The notes beneath the pieces were generated by a model, which ran no database searches, was not told the DNA's origin, and was given only the letters and a program-made list of their open reading frames with translations. Positions 1-12,672 of a stretch of 64,000 nt of DNA are shown piece by piece. Position 1 is the stretch's first letter. Every line of letters starts with the position of its first letter. Position numbers and translations under genes: made by a program. This DNA comes from Setophaga petechia (lineage: Eukaryota > Chordata > Aves > Passeriformes > Parulidae). The DNA is taken from NCBI GenBank assembly GCA_024362935.1, contig JANCRA010000172.1, positions 372,001-436,000 of the forward strand, read 5' to 3'.

Positions 1-3000
1 CACTAAAACACATGAAAAATATGCAAAATTTGTTTTGAATGATTGACTCTAAAAGGGGGAATGTGTGTGGGATTGCTAAGAACAGACATCTTTTTAGTCA
101 TGGTTTTAGCTGAAATGTATCTGTTCAAATTCCCTAGGCCTGATCTGTTTCTAGTTGTTAGTGATTTCTTTTTCCTATTGATTTGAATTTAAGGGAGATA
201 ATTTCGTTAAGAAATTTAGATTTTTCCTTTAATTATTTAAATATTCTTGAAGTGAGAGCACGCCAAAAATAAAACCCATAAAAAAAGAAACAAAACCCCA
301 ACAAACTGTGAGAAATTAAAAATCCTAAAAGAGAAGCTGCAAATTGTTCTTCTAAAGAATAACTGTTCTCTTTTTATTATTGTACTTCATATTCCTTTAA
401 AACATATGCAACATCATCTGCTGGCTTTACAAAAAAGTCCTTCTATACCTTGCTTTTTCTTGGCTAGCATTGACCAGCTTCTTCCACAGATCATTCCTCA
501 AACTCTGAGGAATGCAAACAGAGCTAATAAAATCCATACTCTATGTCATTTAAAATTATGTTAAGGTCTGTTTTTTTATCAGAGCTACATCACTCCCTTT
601 GGTGTATTTTGCAATTTTTTATTTCCCCTCCCACGACAGATATTCCAACCACTAGCAGTCTCCAGTGTTTAAGTGTCAATGTTTAACCATTGACAGAAAT
701 GTCTCCTACCACTTTGAAGTGGTTGACATCTCACTAGCTGCATGTTGGCCACCATTTTGGAGTTGCTGATATGTGGTTGCAAATTAAGCAGTGGGATAAA
801 AGGCTATGAGTTTTCTGGGCATGGCAACATGAGTGCTAAAACTGAAATTAAGCCACATAGGGGTTAAAATTGGACTGCTTTCATGTAACCAAAACACCAT
901 GTACTTCACTGTATGTAGGATTTTTAAATAGTGCAGCACTGCCCACATCTCTTTGAGTCATGTTAGCTCTAAATTCTGTAGAAAATTCAAATGAATTAAG
1001 CTTTCTAAGATTTTCATTAACTGAAAAGTGACAATGAGTGAAAGAATTAAGCAATCAAAACTAGTAAGGATACAAAAGAGGAGTTGCTAGGGGTGAAGAT
1101 TCAGAAATGTCATCACAGAGTGGGGAAAAAGTTGATCATTCTGTTATCTAAAAAGAGATAGAAGTGTTTGGGATTTGAAACTGAAATGACTGATGCCTTC
1201 AGTTCCAGCATAAAGCTATACTATCCATCCAGCCATCTTTCAGTGGCTGCTTAGGAATATGTAGAACAAACCTAACATTTTGGGATATTATTTTCTCTTT
1301 GTCTACAATCTCATGTCTTGCTTGTATCATATGGTTGGAAACACCATTCTGTTACTGGTGTCTCAATACCTTGGAGTCATGGTATAAACATACACATTTG
1401 TTGATAATAAGGAACACAATAGTAGATGGAATCTCCTCAATCACCAGTCCCAGTTTCCTCTTGTCATAAGTAAACAAACCATATAATCACTTTCATCAAT
1501 TGATCTAGCTACAGCAGGCACTAATTAAATTTTCAGTTCAGCATCAGTGGAGAAGAATGTAGTTGAATACTTCAGATAAAATTGTTAATCTTGACATTTA
1601 AATAGTCATCATTAAGTTACAGAGTTAGCAGCCTATTCATAGAAGGGAACTCAGGTTTTCTTTACGCAGTTGTTGGTAGTGAAGGTTATTTCTTACTTTC
1701 TATTTGGGTTTGAAAGGATCTCCTTTTAGTCATAAATCCTAGAAACACAGATATTTAAAAATGAAATTTTAATCCATTATAATTTTTGGCAGGTAAGTGA
1801 TTTTAATAACCAGTACTTGCTGCACATGCTTCATTTACAATCCTTCAGTAAAACAACCTGTTTTACTGTGCCTGTAGAATTTTAGTCATAAAGTAAAACA
1901 ACTATTTAGAAATTTGCAGATGGAAAATGAAAGTAAGAAAGGAAAAAAGCCAGTTTCCTCAATGATTAGAAACAGTTGCTTTATTCCTTGTTCTTTTTAG
2001 TGACAGACTAATATTGGTCTTTATTTGCACATTTTTCCTTGATGCATACAAGAGATTTTCTGCCCCTGTTCTTATTTACATTTGAACTAGAATTATTAGT
2101 TATTTGAATTGTTGATGTTTAATGCTAAATATATTTTTAAAAAGGGTTAAATTAAGGTCACTGGTAAGTAATCTGAATAAATAACCTCTAGTTATAGATT
2201 AAATGACTAAGAGAGAGACTGCAAACTCCATTGCTGTGTGGAGGGGTACATTAATACATTGTAGCTCTAGGGACACCTTCACATTGCAGTTGGAAGCATC
2301 TGCAACACAATATAGAGATTACCGAGTTTTGAAGTTACCTTGGTCTAATTGCAGTATTACTGTGCAGGCTTATCTACTTTACTTTCCCTTGGCTGTAGCA
2401 TACACTTGCTAGGAGAAAACTTTGGTTTCCCATTTGTCCAGCAATGTGGAGAAGTGAATTAAATAACCAGATGTATTTCATACTTATCTTGATTAAGGAA
2501 TAAAATTGTAGGCCTACTGAAAATTAATTTGTTTCACCCCATGAGCACTCCAGGGTATTGCTGAATTACTTCTCACTGCTTCCAAGTCTCAGGACTTAGT
2601 TGACAAGGTTACACATATCACATTAACTAGCCTGTGAGATGCCTGCTTCAAGGATTAATGAACAATGCAAATCAGTTTTCTATAGGATGTCCATCATTAA
2701 AATACAGAATTCTACAATACAATACCACATTGAAATGCAATGTTGTTACAATTCCGGCCCGATATTATAGACTTGCAAGTAGGTGTCATCTCCCTATGGA
2801 TTCTACAAGTGACAGGATCCTATAAAATATTTACTAAAAATTAAATGAATGATTACTGTAGAGGTTTTAGTAGCATAAATGAAATTGTTATACCATTAGC
2901 TTCTTATCAGCTCTTTCTAAAATTTAATAAAACTTGTCTTATTATGGTTATGGCTTGTTGTCTATACACAACTTATCTAATATGAAACTAATTTAATTTC

Positions 3001-5094
3001 ATATCCTATGTTTAATGGTAGCTGCTCTAAAACGAGTAGAGAATGTCCCTGTGATTATTTGGAAAAAGTCCAGTCAACAAGAGCTCAGTATATTTTTACA
3101 GGGCTGTCAGATAAATCTCTCTATGGAAGTTGCCATGCTCAAGAAATTCAATAGAACACAGTTTGGTAGCATACACCACATGGAGTCTTCCCAAGGGTTA
3201 AGCCCATGTTTTGTTAGAATGTAAAGTTAGTTTTAGAAAATATGCAAAAAGTGATTATTTGGAAAACATAGTACAAGATCAAGAAGAATCAAACTATATT
3301 GGTCTACAAGTAGATTTGGTTTCTTTAAAGAAATTGTCTTACATTGCTCATACATAAACAGAGAATCATGAGAAAGATTGAAATAAATCAGTATTTTGTG
3401 AGCATTGCTGCATTTATTTTAATGCTTTTAAATGTGCATTTTAATATGGAGCTCACACACTGCTGTTTTAGGTTTTGCTTTTAAACACAAACCCAAAGGT
3501 GTGCCTTAACATTGTACTCACACATTGTATATAGACACATGCAAAGCCTTATGTATATTGCTGGTATGCCCTTGCGACACAAGGACTTTATTTTTGCTGT
3601 TTGTACAAGCAGACGTTTAGTCATTTGCAGATCCGTCCCAGCTGCATAAAAATGATGGTATTGGCCTGTCTGAGGATAGAAATCTATGGGAGCACACTCA
3701 TTTCTAAATGCCATAGTGTGCACCATACTTGCTGCTGTACAGATCACTCACAGGCAATGCATACAGTGTAAAAGTGCACATCATTTGCAGCATAACGACC
3801 ATGCATTTGAAGAATGGCGTTTTTAAAATTTAAGTTACCGGTAGCAGTAGTGTCACTTTGGAGAATGATGTTTCAATAATACAGAACTGGGCTAAAAGAC
3901 ACCAGATTGCTGACTAATTACCTTGTCTACAGTATTCATGGGTCTACATTCTACATAATTCTGGTTTACTGATCACAGAGTTGAAAAATGCTAATGTTAT
4001 TAATTGCAATTGTATTGAAGTTGCTAAAAATGCAACTAAACTAACGGGTTTTGATAATATGACAATTTCATCTGGGTTACAGCAGTATGTGTGTATTATT
4101 TTCTGAGTTTGTATAGTCTGATGCTTGAAATCTTCTGATTTCTGTGAGTCCCTTGTTGGTCAACAAGCAATGGGAAACTTGCATGGGTTATGGCTTGTTG
4201 TCTAAGCTGGAGAACCTTTGCTGAGAAGAGTCCTGGTCCCAGGCATCCTGGTGCAGGGATGGTTACTGTACATCTACAGGTCTCACTAGTGTTACAGGAG
4301 AAGAACAAGTCTGGTTTATGTTTTTTCCATCCCACAGAATAAAATAAAAATAGTGGTAAACTTAAGGCCTTTAAAAACAGAATTACAAGGGACACTGCTA
4401 GATCTTTGTCACTTGACACTTATTTTTTGAGAAATGAAAGCTCAGTTGGTAGCAAAGAGGAGAAGTTTTTCCTATGTTCATCCAGATCTTTTTACTTTTT
4501 ACCTAGGAAACATACATCTATTCCTCTGGATTACAAATGGAATAATGACATTTTTATTTATGACATTTTAGAGTTCCTATCAAACGAATACCGTAACACC
4601 TACTCTGATGTACAATTATTTGTACTGTGGATATAAAGACTGAAAAGGATTATTTATATAGATGTATATATAGCTGTACATAGATAAAGAGGTACATATA
4701 AATAAGTATGTAAAATGTATATAAACTTATTCATGTTTTCATGAAAGCAAAAGTCACTGAAAAAAAAGACTGCACTACAATAGAGGCCAGATTCTAAGCC
4801 GTTATGAAACATACAAGCTTGTAGATTAGAGAGCTCTTGAAGTTACTCGTGCAGAATCTAATTCAGAAATTCACTTCTGTACATTCAGATAGGGAGGAGG
4901 AGATGGGAGAGGCTGCAGCATTTTATTTATAGACCCCATCCATTTTGTCATCTCTGCCTGCAGCCCGTGAATAATTTCAACTCTGCTCCTGTAACATGGA
5001 CCAAATATTACTGCCAGCATTCATTCTTTCCCTTTCAAAAATTTCAGAGGTTCAGAGTCACAATAGGAGCTGCAACTTCTGGCAAAATTATGGT
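1..5094. other. AT-rich non-coding DNA, no gene seen
   Basis: This stretch is AT-rich single-copy-looking sequence. The open frames in it are all about 110 codons or shorter, overlap on opposite strands and show no recognisable domain, signal peptide or compositional change. The only internal structure I noticed is a 19-base word present exactly at 2946-2964 and again at 4186-4204. The block around 4130-4320 is slightly richer in G and C than its surroundings and could be an old repeat fragment that I cannot name. Confidence 0.7.
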
Positions 5095-5530
5095 GCTGTT
5101 GTGACTCGGAGTGGCTACCTGAAACAGACAAGATTAAGAGAATAAAACAAGGTATTCATTAAAGGCCTTCAACAGGTACACCTTGGGCAGTCAGAAGCCT
5201 CTGAGAGCGGCTACACCCAAGGTAGCTGATGGTCACAAGTTTTTCAGACAACTATAAATTTGGTCTATTTTCATATCAGGGGTTAATCCTCCAATTACAG
5301 CTTCAGGTAATAACATCATATATCCGCACTTTGTGCCCCCCACCTCCCTCAGATTTGTTTACACTTTTCAGTGCCTCAGACAGTAAGGTGTCCTTGAGTT
5401 TCAGGCCCACCCAGACAGGAACTGTTTTGTCTGAATAAATGGGAAGACAGTAACTAACAGACTATGGAACTTTAGAGTTACACACTAAAGTGCATGATCT
5501 GAAAAATATAAAATCTAAAATCCTAAGACA
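5095..5530 (+). mobile_element. Probable degraded endogenous-retrovirus LTR
   Basis: The run from about 5100 (GTGACTCGGAGTGGC) through AATAAAACAAGG near 5140, the ATTCATTAAAGGCC segment, and the later AGACAGTAACTAACAGACTATG segment near 5445 resembles, from memory, a songbird LTR family. No coding remnant or primer-binding site is visible next to it, so it would be a solo LTR. I could not find a convincing target-site duplication. Both boundaries are estimates, and the strand follows my recollection of the family. It could instead be a different interspersed repeat. A repeat-library search would settle this. Confidence 0.5.
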
Positions 5531-8130
5531 TCACCGTTACCTTTTCTTTCCAAGTCTGTTTGCAACTATTCAGCCCAGAGGTCTACAAATTCAAAGGATG
5601 TAAATAAATGTGTAAAATACATTTTCTCAACCAGTTTCTCAATAGTAAATGAATGAGAAAAACAGAGAAAAACATGTCATTTTAGCGGATAGAAGTTAAA
5701 GAAAACCTGTTTTGCTAATCTTTTACTTACCACTTTTTTTCATCCCAGTTACCTCTGAACCATAAAGAAACCAAACAACCACACCAGTCTTCAAGGCTTA
5801 GTGTTCTAATATCTTGATTGTAAGTTAATTTTAGCTACCAAGGGTAAGGCTTGGTATGGTGACTTGAAAAACTTCTGAGGACCTCCTAGTAATCCACACA
5901 CCCTCTAGAAGCTTAACAAAGAGGTATAGCAGGGTATAGCTCAGAAGTATTGTTTCTTTTCTGCCATTTCTCTCTTGAATAGACAGTTACATAGCCCCAA
6001 AAATGTATTTGAATGAATTAGAGCTTTTCTGCCAAAGTTCCCCACATTCCAAGCCCCCTTACTGAAATGAACCTCCTTTATAACACACATGGTATTCTGC
6101 TATTTCTCGTGCTAAAGTTTTCCACTGAGTATTTAAATATTTGAGATCAGGAAATCAACTGCAGCACAAATGAAGATCTCAGCTCTGCCTGAGAAATGCA
6201 ATTTGACAATATAATTATCCCTCCAGGTAGGTGTTTGCTAGGATCCAAAATTCCAGCCTCCAGGACTCATGGATGGTTGTAAGAGACGTTATCTTAGAAG
6301 GCTAAAAGAATAAACATTTTTCAAGTAAGAATGTGGGAAATTAGAAAAGTGATTCTTGTCTGCTTGTGTCCAACTCTAACCAACAGTTTCTGTAAAAAGT
6401 CAGAGGACTAAAAATTTGTAAAGTATATTTTTATGGCAGAATAAACACTTTTTACGGATTGGGATTTCCTGCCTTTGGTGGGATGGGAACCCTGTGTTAT
6501 TCTTCCTTTACATGGCCAGAATGATTCCTCTTTTTGCAGATCATCCAAAGATTTTCTGTGCCACACTTAACATGTTTTCCAAGTCAAGTTGACAAAAGGG
6601 TATTTTAAGCAAAGTGCAAAGCACAGTAGGATGTACTATATAATGCCATCTGCTGAAAAGTGAAGTGCACACATAAGAATAGAACTTCGTGCATTTTACA
6701 TTAATGCAGAAAATAATCTAGTGTTGGTATATGGATATGTCCCATTCATCCCCATTTAGAGCAACTATCTCAATTTACATGATGAACATGAACAGTCAAT
6801 TCTGGAGTAGATGGCATTGTGAATGATAGTGTGAATGATTCACAAAGAAGACACTTGAACACATATTGAACATATTTGCATAACCAAGATTCTACACAAA
6901 CTGTTTAGGAGATTTTGCTCCCATTCTAGAAAGCAATCCTCATTTCAGACTGTAGAGGTTTTGGTTTGCCAATTGTTCAGTTTTTCAGTCAATGCACCAA
7001 TTATGTAGTGGGTCATTCTGGCTAAACACCAGTGCACCCACTATAATATGTTCACTTATTTTTCTGCTGTGAGACATGAATCAGGAGAAGGAGGTTAAAA
7101 GAGGCACAAACTTTAAAGGGTACAAAGAAAACATAATTAACACCAAAAAATGATAAGACAAAAAAAATCAGAATAAACCTTCAGAACACTTCTCCCCCCA
7201 GTGACAATATACAGAGACAAAACCTGGGACTTTCAGTAAGTTTACCATTTCTAGAATAGTCTTTCTTCAGTCTACTTAGGGTGAGGAGTCTGTCTTGCTA
7301 TGTTATGGAGACTTCTCCACAAGAAACAGCTCTGTTGTGGCATTATTGTTACAGAGAATCAGCCACCTGGAAAAGGACAATCTGTTTGCAGTGTGAAAAG
7401 TCTCTCTCATGCTTTGTGGTTTTCCCACAGCTGCTTTTATGGGCCATGTCAAGTTATTGAGGTGCTATTTAAAGGATGAGCTATCCTAACATAAAACAAA
7501 TAGTTCTCTTCATCTCTGGGAACAGAGGATTTTTATAACTATCTCTGGGGCAAAGTTTCTCATCTCTCTGTTCAAGTTTTTAATTGGATTAAAGCAATGT
7601 CTACTTGCTTCAATACTGGTGCCTCAGCTCGCCGTTGGGTTAGAATGCTATCACCTGCCAATGCATTTTCATGAGTTACAGGGAAAACAAAAGTCTGACA
7701 TATCAATTATATCTTCTCCATAAACTTACAAAAATAATTTTAGCCCAAGACTAAGGTACCTCCTAAATCCCCTCCTGTCTAGAATTTTGACTCCTTTACT
7801 GACCTCAGAGTCCTATGTTGCTGTCTTTATGTGTCTTTGCCCCTTCCTTTTCCTGATTTGGGAGAGAATAGGTGCCCGTAAGTTCATTTGTTCTCAAGTT
7901 TTATTAATTGAAACAGTTTTTATAGAGTTTTGTATTGTTGAAAGATTGACCTTGTCTTGGGTCCACAATCGAATTGCTGTGTCTTTTGCTACCACAACGT
8001 GGTCCCTGCCAGCACTGTGCAAGCTGCACTGGCTGCCAGCACTATCCTCCATTTTTCTTTCATGTGGGGTGCTAAGAAAAAAGAAAGCAAAACTTCTGCT
8101 GCTGCTTTTGTCCTTCAGTCAACAGCATAT
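5531..8130. other. AT-rich non-coding DNA, no gene seen
   Basis: No gene, RNA gene or recognisable repeat was seen. An open frame of 121 codons at 7787-8152 has no domain I recognise. It runs into the GC-rich LTR-like block downstream, so I treat it as chance. A GTGAATGA word occurs twice around 6820-6840. Confidence 0.65.
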
Positions 8131-8765
8131 CCAGCTAAAAGTGGCTAATTGAACAAAGTCTATTGAGTTATGTTGACATAGCCATAGCTGCATGGCACCG
8201 CCGTGGCTGCTCCAGTCTTGACCACCTAGCCCCTACCAGGTGGCTGCTCCTGGTCTGGGACGGCAGTGGCCACACAGCCGCTCCTGGCCCTGGCCCCTCT
8301 TGGCTTTGGAGCTGCTCCCAGTGCCAACCACAGGGCAATTCCCAGTGCTGGTCCTCAGGCTCTGCTGAGAAAGAGCCCCAGCCACCTGTTGGGACAAGGC
8401 CCAGCAGTCTCCCCAGTGAGGAGCTTGGCTGCCCGCTTACCACCCCTCTGAGGGCGGAAAATCTCAGCCCAACTACCAGGGCATGCTGCGGCCACATGCC
8501 AACCCAGCTATAGGGGCCTGGCTCAGCCTGGTCAAAAAGTTGGAAGTTAAGAGAGCTTTTCCTGGGCTTTCTTCATTTTCAAATGTGCTCTTCCACAGGG
8601 GCATGTTCAACTTTTTAAAGTGATTTAACTGGGTGTCAATCTTTAAACTTAGCCAACTGATTGGCTTTTCAAAACTAACAAGTTGATTGGCTCCTGCAGG
8701 TCTCCACAGGGAACCACCCCTCTCCACCCCCTGGTTGAAAACCAGGCTTTTTTTAAACCATGACA
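8131..8765 (+). mobile_element. GC-rich LTR-like block (3' end clear)
   Basis: GC content jumps sharply between about 8190 and 8510 compared with the AT-rich flanks. The block ends at 8765 with AAACCATGACA, the terminal form expected of avian retroviral LTRs, which begin TGTCATGGTTT and end in its reverse complement. I did not find the matching 5' TGTCATGG end or a target-site duplication, so the left boundary is approximate and the 5' part may be lost. Open frames on both strands here (for example 8163-8513 and 8168-8497) reflect scarcity of AT-rich stop codons. They are not evidence of genes. Confidence 0.5.
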
Positions 8766-11671
8766 CAAATCCAGATATGATGTAAAAAGAACATAGGTAG
8801 ATGCACTTTCCTGCTTAATATTTTTACTTCACAAAAGCCATTGTGTAACCGTCACATCGAATCTGTTTCTACTTTTCTGTTTCAATCTAAGACTCAAGAC
8901 CCTTTAGATAGGGACTTTGTGTGCTATTTTTAACATTCATTTTTTGTTTTTCTTTGTTTTTGTAAAATCACTGAAAGACTAATGCTGTCTGCTTTGCTGT
9001 ATATTACTCAATTGACTAAAAGGAAGAACAGTCAATATGTTGTGCTAATAACTCTGGAACTATTCATAAACCAGAAGACCTGGAATAATAATTTGCCTTA
9101 CTATGCTGTCTTTGAAATAAAGGAAAAGGCTGTATTTTACAAAATAGGACAGAAATTTAAATTTAAAACTTTTTCAGAAAAGTCTTTTCACAAAAGCACA
9201 GGAAAGCCCTCTCATGCACGAATTTAAGCAAATACACTTATAATACAAATCCATGTTTAGACTCTAATTTTGGTGGAAAACTTGCTTTTCAAGCTTTTAA
9301 TTGCTGTTCTTTGAGAGGGCTTAAGCTACATCATGCAATCAATTCACACCCAAGAAAGACTTTCCTTGTGTTGACAAACTATTAAGAGTATGAAACATAT
9401 CTAAGAATTTTCATTATCCTTAATCTTAATTTTCCCACATTAGAGTTTATCTGATAAATTTCCAAAGTACAAGCTTGTCAATCTATTGGATGAAACTATT
9501 CAAAAATTCAAATATCTGGTAACATATGTCACACTGATCTGGGTGGAAATAACGATTGCATTGTATTTTTTGAAATTATCCTAGATTAGTTATCTAAAAG
9601 TCACAGATCTGAGGCAGTATTGGCAAATGGCAAGCAGATGCTTCAGTTCACTTTAAGTTTACATCTTGCAGTGGATTTAGGACATTTGCAATATTTCTAC
9701 TTATTTTCCATCCATTTGATTTTCTATTGTTTGCTTAATAATGACTTGTAGATAATTCCAAGAGGGGCAGCATAGCCCACTGCTGGAGTACAAATTGAAC
9801 AATAATGTAAGTATAGCTTCGTTGACTAGGATCTAATGGAGGAATTCCAATGTTTCTCTCCAGTTTATTGCTCATCCAGTGTTACTGTGTGGACTGCCTT
9901 CACAGAGATGTAATTCCAGTCTGTGTCCTTGAGGGGCCTACAGGGATGCTGAAACAAACAACTTTGAAGTGGATGAAAACCACTTGTGATTAGGAAGAGA
10001 ATCCAAGACTACAGTGAGAGGTCTCTAAACAGGAGAAAGCCAGACCTCTGCAGTCATTGTGCAGTGCACGGACTATCCATCTTACAGAAAATTCTTTCTT
10101 GTTCTGTACTTTGCTTGCCCTTAAACAGTGTGTGAATCAGCATGTGCATAGGATTACAGACAATGAAGAAACCACAGCTGAAGTCCAAAGAATACATTTA
10201 TTTCATTACCTTGCTGACTGGAGGATCCTGAAACAGCACTGGGCTGCAGAGACACACAAAACAAGGATGTAAGCACCATCAGCCTCTGCCCAGTCCCAGG
10301 CAAAGCATCAGGCCTGCTGTTGGCACCTGTTTGTCAACGGTGTGGTGGTGTATTTTACTACCTCATTGCAATTTTTCTCTGTGCTTTTCTGACCTCTCTC
10401 CTAAGAAGGAAGCGCAAGCCTTTCAGTGGAAGTGTCACTGAGTCTCTGTATTATCTCTACATAGAAATTCTACTTCTCAAAGCAGACAGAGGATAAACAG
10501 CAGTAGGCATAGTATATGATTTCCCACACTGTTTCTCTCCAGGCCTTGGCATTCTCAGCTGCAAGGTTGCTTGAGAAAATCTACCATCCTCCTTGTCATT
10601 CTTCCAGTTTTAACTCTTTACTACCGACAAACAGGGTCAGTATTTTGTTTTGATTTTTACTGAGTGTATTTAGAGACTGGCCCAACCAGTTTTAGGTCTT
10701 GCAAGTTATTTGCATCATGTTAGAAGAGGCTGGACTGATCACCATTTGCTGCCAAAAAAAAGAGTGCATCAGTTCACTTTAAGTTTTGGGGTATTGTGGG
10801 TTAAGGACAGTTTGAGTCAGAACCTATTGCTCCACAAAAAGGTGTAGAGTCTGGATAAACTCTACAGAAAAAGAGAGGAAAGAAACATCCACTTTCTTTA
10901 ACTGTTTTTTTTTTCTTTAATATAGTGAATTATTATATCTTTCTCTATCTTGCTATTTTTGTTTCTTTCCTCTACTCTCATTTTGGTTTTAAATCTAATT
11001 TTTTTTTTTTTTGTGAAGCTTCTCTTCACTGTGCTAGGTCTGAAACTGGTGTTTCTGAATCATATTGCATATAGCTCTGGTCATAAAATGACCCAGAGAA
11101 AGGCCCAAAGCCAGAATCTCAAATATTTTCATAAATGTCATCCCCTTAATCTTCCTTCTTGCCTGGGGAAAAAAAAACTGAACAAAACAGTTGTGCATAG
11201 CACCTCTGAAAGTAAGAAGAGATTGGGTAAGTTATTGTTGCCTTTTCCCTATAAAGATGAAGGACACACAAAAAACACATGTAGAAAGATGCAGTCAGGG
11301 AGAGGAAAAATGGATCAAGAGAAGAGAGTGGGAAGTCCCCAGGGAGCACCAGATCAGTCTTTGATGCAGGCTGGGGGGAGATAGGGCACCCCACTGTGTC
11401 ACCTGACAGCAGACAATACTGCACTCTCATTAATGCCTGGTCATTCTTCTATGCAAAAGGGCATAGAAGCCAACCAGTGGTTGAAAGACATCACAAATGA
11501 AGCGTTGTTCATTCTTCTTACACATCACACATTTTCATACATCCTAGGGGAAAAAACAAGCCATAGAGTCACATCAAAAATTTGGCTGAAAATACTCCAC
11601 TAAACCAGGTATTTTTCCCTTTGTTCTGGAAAAACTTCAGGGAGTATTTTTTCCTTCTCTCTTTCAGATTG
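8766..11671. other. AT-rich non-coding DNA, no gene seen
   Basis: No gene was seen. The longest open frame, 144 codons at 10950-11384, begins in a T-rich run that encodes a stretch of hydrophobic residues and continues as a Lys-rich segment. It has no recognisable family and no splice or promoter context. The 18-base word TCAGTTCACTTTAAGTTT is present exactly at 9643-9660 and 10769-10786. Confidence 0.65.
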
Positions 11672-11677
11672 ACCATT
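11672..11677. repeat. Target-site duplication, left copy (ACCATT)
   Basis: ACCATT immediately precedes the TGTCCTGG start of the LTR at 11678. It is repeated exactly at 12298-12303, immediately after the LTR. A 6-bp duplication is typical of class II (ERVK/beta-like) retroviral integration. Confidence 0.75.
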
Positions 11678-12297
11678 TGTCCTGGTTTAGAGCAAATTTG
11701 GGAGGAAGCTTCCAAAGGAGTCCCTCTAGAAAGCAGATTTAAGCAGCCCCTACCCCTACTGGTTCAGGAAAAGATTTCCTTGGAGAAACGTGGAAAAAAC
11801 ATGTTTATTTAACAAGTAAAGTATTCACGAGCATAAGAAATTCATCATACTAAACAATAAAACTTCTTGCTGTTCTGAAGAGCTGGAATCTCGGAATGCC
11901 CTTTCCGTGGGGTGTAGCTCAGTCTCTCATCAGTCCCTTCTGCACTGGAAAATACTGCATCCCGGGCCCTGGTGGGCCACAGGTGTGAGCTCCCGGTGTT
12001 CTTCTGGGCTTGCAGTCCAAAGCATGGCTGATCAGTTCCAAGAAAAAGAAAAACCACAGCCCAGGGAACTTCTCTGCCTTAGCTAGCTAAAAACTAGCTC
12101 AAAGCAAAGGAGAGTTCTGTCCGGCTGCCCATGCTGCACACAGCACGGTTTGTGAGAGAGAATGCTGAAGGTCTCATCTTTATGTTTCTGAATACAAGTG
12201 CTTCAGACATTTCACTGCTTCTCCTTTTCCCCCCTTCATTCTGAGATCTAGTTTTAAAGGGGCAAAACTTATTTGTGGGCTGAACAGATAATGGAAT
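11678..12297 (+). mobile_element. Solo LTR of a songbird endogenous retrovirus (ERVK-type by TSD)
   Basis: The element starts TGTCCTGGTTTAGAGC and is bounded by perfect 6-bp direct repeats (ACCATT), giving a length of 620 bp. The interior matches my recollection of a common passerine LTR: a GTTTATTTAACAAGTAAAG segment, then CTGTTCTGAAGAGCTGGAATCTC, then GGGCCCTGGTGGGCCACAGG. No gag, pol or env remnant and no primer-binding site follows it, so it is a solo LTR left by recombination between two LTRs. The last bases read GGAAT instead of a canonical CA, presumably by mutation. The open frames inside it are not genes. Confidence 0.8.
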
Positions 12298-12303
12298 ACC
12301 ATT
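12298..12303. repeat. Target-site duplication, right copy (ACCATT)
   Basis: This is the exact copy of 11672-11677 and abuts the 3' end of the solo LTR. Confidence 0.75.
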
Positions 12304-12555
12304 CTTTTTTCACTTATAAAAAGACAAAACCAGAAAATATTTTAAATTCAATATTGTCTTTTTGTTTTAAATTATCTTCAATTAAACCTTAGCAGTACCT
12401 ATACAATTTTGGTTTTGGAAAAAAATAGGAGGAAACCTGTTTTGGAAAAGCTTTGATTTTTCTTTTTAAAGTAACTACATTTCCAGGAAAACTGCTTCTG
12501 AACAAGTAGATGGGATTCCTTGGTACATTAGTCAGTATTTTTAACAGATGTTAAT
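12304..12555. other. AT-rich spacer between LTR and CR1 fragment
   Basis: AT-rich sequence of about 250 bp with no feature I recognise. Confidence 0.6.
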
Positions 12556-12672
12556 ATCATAAAGGGAATCAGAATTCTTAAGTTTGCAAAAGACCTCTAA
12601 TATCATCAAGCCCAACTGTTAACCCAGCACCACCATATTCGCCACTAAACTATGTCCCCAAGTGTTATATAA
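12556..12672 (-). mobile_element. CR1 LINE 3'-end fragment
   Basis: Read on the plus strand, AAAAGACCTCTAATATCATC, then AAGCCCAACTGTTAACCCAG, then CCACTAAACTATGTCCCCAA is the reverse complement of the conserved 3' untranslated end of avian CR1 elements, with several substitutions. The left end (ATCATAAAGGGAATCAGAATTC) corresponds to the degraded ATTCTATG-type 3' terminal repeat. The element is therefore on the minus strand, with its 3' end at the left and its 5' truncation at the right. Only about 115 bp remain and no reverse-transcriptase coding sequence is present. Confidence 0.85.

Noticed and set aside
7787..8152. 121-codon open frame with Cys and hydrophobic residues
   Set aside because: No recognisable domain. 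It ends at the edge of an LTR-like block and overlaps another frame, as expected by chance.
8163..8513. Overlapping open frames of about 110 codons on both strands
   Set aside because: The region is GC-rich LTR-like sequence and stops are scarce on both strands. The translations show no domain and only Pro/Ser/Gly/Trp-rich composition.
10950..11384. 144-codon open frame with a hydrophobic N-terminus
   Set aside because: The hydrophobic part is the translation of T-rich DNA including a T13 run. The rest matches nothing I recognise and has no promoter or splice context.
11678..12297. Possibility of a complete provirus next to this LTR
   Set aside because: Exact target duplications bracket a single LTR, so the internal region has been lost by recombination. 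No gag, pol or env remnant is present on either side.
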